From CAZSBB01 sp964605235 (GTDB lineage: Bacteria; Planctomycetota; Phycisphaerae; Phycisphaerales; Phycisphaeraceae), in the NCBI GenBank assembly GCA_964605235.1, contig CAZSBB010000007.1, positions 62,001 through 126,000 of the forward strand: 64,000 bases of DNA, read 5' to 3'. Position 1 is the first letter of the stretch, and every line of letters begins with the position of its first letter. Below, one piece after another: positions 41,301-47,300 of the stretch. A model generated the notes under the pieces. The model ran no database searches and was not told where the DNA came from. It saw only the letters and a list, made by a program, of their open reading frames with translations. The translations under genes and the position numbers were made by a program.

Positions 41301-44300
41301 ATGAACAGAGTCAGCCCTATCACATCGACAATCCGGCTATTGAGTTTGGTTCCGTCGATCTCGAACGTCTCGTCGCCCAGGCATTGGGTCTGGGACTGGA
41401 TATCGAATGGGAACCACTCAATCCGGAAGCCCCGCGCCGGGTCGCCCGCCGTCCCATCGTCGCCACCGACATGACCACGCTTCTGGAACTCGACCTGCGT
41501 GGCCTGACCGGCAGCCTGGTTGGTCTGGAGCATGCCACCAACGTGCAGATTCTTTCCCTCCCTGACAGCAACCTTGACAGCCTCGAACCGCTGTCGCGCG
41601 GCTATCGTGTTGGCCGGGCGGATGAAGGTGAACTGGGCTTGCGACATCTGCGCCTGCTCAACCTCGACGGTGCTGCGCCAGGCAGCGCCGCTGGTCTGGG
41701 CGTTGACCTGGGAAGCCTGCTGGCGACACTGCCCCAACTGGAATACCTCAGCGCCAATCTCACCGCGCCGGCCGTGATTCCCACGGATCCGGTCACCGTG
41801 ATGAGCCAGACATGGACTGGCGACGACCTGCGCTGGCTGAACTTGAGCTACCGCTACAGCAATGATGTCGCCGCCCTGATGGGCTTGACCTCCCTCGAAT
41901 ATCTGGCGCTGGATCACAACCTGATTGACGATGTGGCAGCACTGGCGACGCTCACCGGTCTGCGGCAACTCAACCTCCGGCAGAATCGCATCAGTGACAT
42001 CGGCGCGCTGGCGGGCATCTGGACCCTCGACGACAATTCCGATCGGTTCATCGCCAGCGACCTTTGGAACACCACCGCAGATGAGGCCTGGTTCAACGAC
42101 GCTGCGCACCTCCTGCCCGCCGACAGCAACGAACGCGCCCTGTATGACTTCGCCGGCTTGCCCGATGGCGTCTACGACATCTACGCCACCTGGCGGGCGG
42201 ACCCGCAATTGAGCACCGCTGCCGTCCTCGGCGCCAGTCCGCGTCAGGTCATCACTGATCTGCAGGACGTGTTCAACCCCAGCCTGACTCGCCCCCAGAC
42301 GAGCATCATGTATCCCGACGCGCCGGGTGATGTAATCATCGACACCGACGCCGGCACCATCACGGGCGATGACGACAATCCCTACACCTTCTATGGCCAA
42401 CCGTTCCAACTGGCGCTGACCATCGACGAGGACCAGACCGTTGGCATCCTGTCGTTCCTCTTCGAGGGCGATCTGACCATCGGCTCCGACACTATCATCG
42501 CCCGCGGCACGCACGCCGTCTCCATCCAGGCGACCGGCGACATTTTTCTGCACCCCGACGCTCGTGTCAGCGTTTCTGCGGACAATGCTACGCCAGGTGC
42601 TGGCGGCGGCGGCGCCGGCGGCGCCGGTGCGGGCGGCACTGGCGGCGCCGGAGGCGCGGGCGGCGCTGCAACCGCTGGCGGCGCGGGCGGCAGCGGCGCA
42701 CCGTCGATGAAAACACGTTCCGCATTCCATATTTACTTTGGTTCGCCGCAGGCAGGCGGGACCGGGCAAGCTCAGAATGCCGGAACCGGAGGCAACCTCG
42801 GAACGGCGGGCGGCAGCGGTGCAGGTGGTGGAGTTGGCCTGGGAGGCATGGCCGGTGGAGCCGGTGGAGTTGGGGGCAGCTATGGTTGGGGTGGAACCAA
42901 CGCGCCGGGCGGCGCCGTGAACATGCCGGGAGGTCACGCCGGTGTGGGCGAAGGCATCCTGTCATATGGTGGTTCAGGGGTCGATGGTCAGAACGGACAA
43001 AACGGGCAGGACGCGCCTGCGGCCAACGCCGGCGCCAATGGCGCAGCCGGTCAACATCAGGCCGCGCGAACACTTGATCTGACCGCCGGCGGTGGTGGCG
43101 GTGGTGGTGGCGGTGGCTCCGGCGGCGGCGGTGGCGGTGGTGGTGCCAGCGGGGCGGCCGGCGGTGGTGGTGGTGGTGGCGGATCCAGCCCGGAAAGTTG
43201 GCAGTATTACTGGGTTTTTTCCAGGGAGTGGCATCGTGCCGGCGGTGGTGAAGGCGGTGCCGGGGGGAGCGGTGGCGCCGGCGGGATTGGTGGTTCCGGT
43301 GGTGCTGGCGCAAGCGGTGGCGTCGGCGGGGCAGGTGCAGGAGCGATCGAACTGGTGGCTAACGGTCGCATCATCGCCAACGATGTGACGCTTGACGCCA
43401 TGGGGGGCCGTGGCCTTGAAGCTCAACAGGCCAGCGCAGGCAGCGCTGGTGGCATGCCTCTGCAGGGACAGTTGGGCGAACAAGGTACGGATGGTGACAC
43501 AAAAAATCTCAAACAGGGCGGGCTTGGCACTCGGGTCATTACCGGCGGTGATGGTGGCCATGGTGGTGATGGCGGCGACGGCGGCGTTGGTGGCTCCGGC
43601 GCTGCAGGCGCCGCTGGTGGACTTGGCGGCGGTGGCGCGGGCGGCACCATCAAGCTGTATGCCTCCATCGTGGAGACGAATCAAGACACCGTCGTCAACA
43701 CCGCCGGTGGCGTCGGCGGTTCCACCGGCGCTTCGGGCCGCTTCATCCTGGCCGACAACCTCATCGATCCGACAGCGCTGAACGCGAACGCAGCACTGGC
43801 GGGGATTGATCTGACCAGCACCCGTCTGGACGCCTTCGCTGGCGCCATGGCAGCCAACCCGTTCCTGGGCGGCGTCAACACGCCGATGATTCCTGATCTG
43901 AGCACTGGGCCTGAAGCCTTCGGCCTGCTCACCGATGGACTGACGGGCAACCTGATGCGTGCCAGCGACCTGCTCTCCACCGATCTGCTCGACCAGGCCG
44001 TGGGCGCGTCCATGGCTGCCATCCGCGTCGACCGCGGCCCCGCGGGCTACGACGATGACTACCGCGGCTTTGACATGGTGCTGCTGGTGAATCTCACCGA
44101 TCATCCACTCGACCTGCCGGAACTGGGTATCGACTACGAAGCCACGGCCCTGTTGGTTGGCGGCGCCTTTGGCGATCCAGTGTTTGGCGATGGCCTTGAC
44201 GATGTGCTGACCCGACTGCCGGCAGGCGCGGTGTATGCCACACTGATTCCTGATCGGGGCGATGAGGTCGCGGCCCGTGTGACCTTCAGCTTCGACGCTC

Positions 44301-47300
44301 AGGGAGCACGCCCCACGCAGAGCGCGCTGTTGCAGGACGGCGATGTCATCTTCCTTGACCGCCTGGCGGGCGGCGCCATCATTGACCAGACGCTGGCGCC
44401 CAACGACCTGACGCGCCTGAATCAGGCGTGGGAACTGGCGGGTTCCGTGCAGGTGCAGGCGGGGCAGCCGGTGCAGATTGATCTGCGCCAGGATGCCGCC
44501 GCCTCCGGATTGCTCGCCGCCGATGCCGTGATGCTCCAGCGTCAAGGCTCGCCGGCGGATTCACTCCAGTGGCTGGACCTGGGCTTCAATCCACTCAACT
44601 CGGCGGCGCAGGACTTGCATGCGGCCGATCTGCAAACCGATGGCGTGTCGGTGGAACTCACGGCTAATCTGCACGCTCCTCAGTTCACTCCCGGCGCTTC
44701 CACCGGCTGGTTTTTCTTTGATACTTCCGGCGGCTACAACCATGCGCTGCATGCCTTCGATGGCGTCTGGTCCGATGCCGACGGCGATGCGTTGACGCTC
44801 TCGGTGCGCAGCAGCACCGAAGCCGTGACCGCGGTGCTGGCGAACGGGCAGATTGAGATCGCCGCCCCCCAGGCTTTCGTCGGCAGTGCCTGGATCACCG
44901 TCACCGCCGAGGATGGCCCAGCCGGTGCCGGCGATTATCGCGGCCGGAGTACCGAGCAAACCTATCTCTACATGCAGGGCGTCAGTGGCGTGGCGGGCAC
45001 GCTGACGGAAATCACCACCGGCCAGCCGCTGGCGGGCTTTGCGGTGTATGTCGATCTCAACGGCAATGAAATCGCCGATGCGAATGAACCCATTACGCTG
45101 ACGGACGACGACGGCCATTACCAACTGGTGGGTCTGCCCGGCAACCTGACGCAAGTGCCGGTGCGCGCCGCCGCCGCGGTTGAAGCCCCGGCGACGCTCG
45201 CTGTGGTCTCGCCGGGACTGGTGACTCCCGATGTCCAGGTCCAGCTTGATGCCGTTGTCGACATCACGCTTAATGGTTTGCCCTTCATCGACCAGGTGCT
45301 CGACGAAGGCACGCATCTCAACCCCGTGGCGGTGCTGAATCCGCCGACCGGTTACGCCAATCCGACCTCCCTCACCTGGCGCGTGGTCAATCAGGACACT
45401 GGCCAGGACGAGTTTATCGACGCCTACGTAGCGCCATCGCCCGGCACCGGCACCAGCGGACGCATCCTGCTGCCCAACACCAATCCCCCCTTCGGCGTGA
45501 ACCCCCAAGGTTGGGTCAACGGCGATTTCACGCTCGAAGGTTGGTTCCAACTCGATCGGCAATTCCTCAATCCGGGACAGCCCGTGCAGTCGGTCTCGCT
45601 GCTGACGCTCACCGGATCACCGGCGGGCGGCACTGCGGCGGTAATCCTAAGTGTGGATTCATGGGGCCGTCTGCGCCTCAACGCCGGCGATGGCACCGGC
45701 CGCAGTTACTTCACCTTGCCTGATGCCGTGCCCTGGAATCAGTGGGTCCATCTGGCGGCTGTGGTTGATGACTCGGGCACGGTCAGCCTGCTGGTCAATG
45801 GCGAGCCCCAGCGTGTCCTGGTGCCGGTGCCCACGACCGGAGCGTTGAATGTGACCCGGCCGCTTGGTTTCATCGGAACCGGCGGTATTGCCGGCGCCCC
45901 GCTGGTAGGCGTGCACGATGTGCGCATCTGGGACAGCGCCCGCACCGCGGCGGAAGTGAGCGCCGGCATGCATGCCGATCCTGCCGGCGCATTGGACTCC
46001 CTGCAGGCGTGGTATCCCGCCGACGAAGCCAGTGGCGTGGTGGTGCTCGACCACTCGGGCAAGAATCGCAATGCAACCATGCAACTGGGCGCGGTTCGGC
46101 GCAATGATGGAATCCTGCTCCACAATGAAGGCCGCTACGAAATCATCTTGACCGCCGTTTTTGGTGGCCAGAGCTACACCGCCTCCCGCTCCGTCACGGT
46201 GCGCGATGTTGCCGCCGAACTGGCGATCGCGGCGACCAGTGCCGCAGTTCAGCCCGAGGGTTCCACCTTTTCCTTCGCTCCGACCTTATTTGACGATCCG
46301 GGCCTCAACGACGTGTACGACTATCAATGGTCGGTCCAGCGGTTGACCGACAGTGGCGGGCAGACTTACGAAGTGGCCATGCCGGAACTGGAACGGCGCG
46401 GCATTGCCTATGCTTCCGATCCGGTCGCGCTCGACTTCAGCGCGACGCTGGCGGATGAAGGCGCCTATCGCGTCCGACTGACGGTCACCAACCAGACCAA
46501 CGGGGAGCGCGTCAGCGCCTTCACCGATGTGCAGGCGACTGATGTGTTGCCCGTCATTAATCGCATAGATGTCAGCGGCAGCGAAGCGCTGCAACCGCTG
46601 CTCGAGGGACAGGTGCTTAATCCTGCCGCTTCCCTGGTGTTCCTCGCGGATCCACCGCTGCCGGCGGTGGACAATAATCCCGACCAACTGACCTATGCCT
46701 GGACGTTGGCGCAGGCCGGCGAAGTGCTGTTCACCAGTTCCACGGCTTCGCTGGTGGTCAATGCACTCCCGGCCGGCGAATATCAGCTGGTGCTGGTGGC
46801 GCGCGATGACGACGGCAACGAAGTCACGCAGACGCGGACGTTCCGCCATAATGCCGCGCCATTGCCGGGCATCGCGGCGCCGCAGGGCCTTGAGGTGCTG
46901 CTGGGACGATCCCTGACCTTCCTCGGGCAGTATGCGGATGTGGACGGAGATGCGGAGAATCCCGCCGCCCGGCAGTGGACGCTGCGGCGCGATGGCGCCG
47001 TGGTGTCCACCGGCCTGCAGGTCGACGGCGATGAACTCACCGTGACCCCGACCCTGGTTGGCCAGTACACGCTCGAATACACCACCACCGACAACCAGGG
47101 CGCCGTCGGCAGCAGCATTCTGGCGTTCTCTGTCCTGCCCGTGCCGACGCCGAGCTTGATTGTGCCCCAGGCTTGGGTGAGTCAAACCACTCAGGTGCTG
47201 GCGCAGTTTGCCGGCTTTGACAGCGCGGTGGATCGGGTGAATGTCAGTTGGCTGGTCCAGGCCGGCAATGAAGTGGTGGCGCAACAGCAGGCCGCGAATG

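Noticed and set aside
40505..42937. Long antisense open frame (810 codons) opposite the giant gene
   Set aside because: The translation is rich in His, Arg and Gln without domain logic, while the plus strand here reads clear LRR and PPC modules. GC-rich codon bias keeps the opposite frame open.
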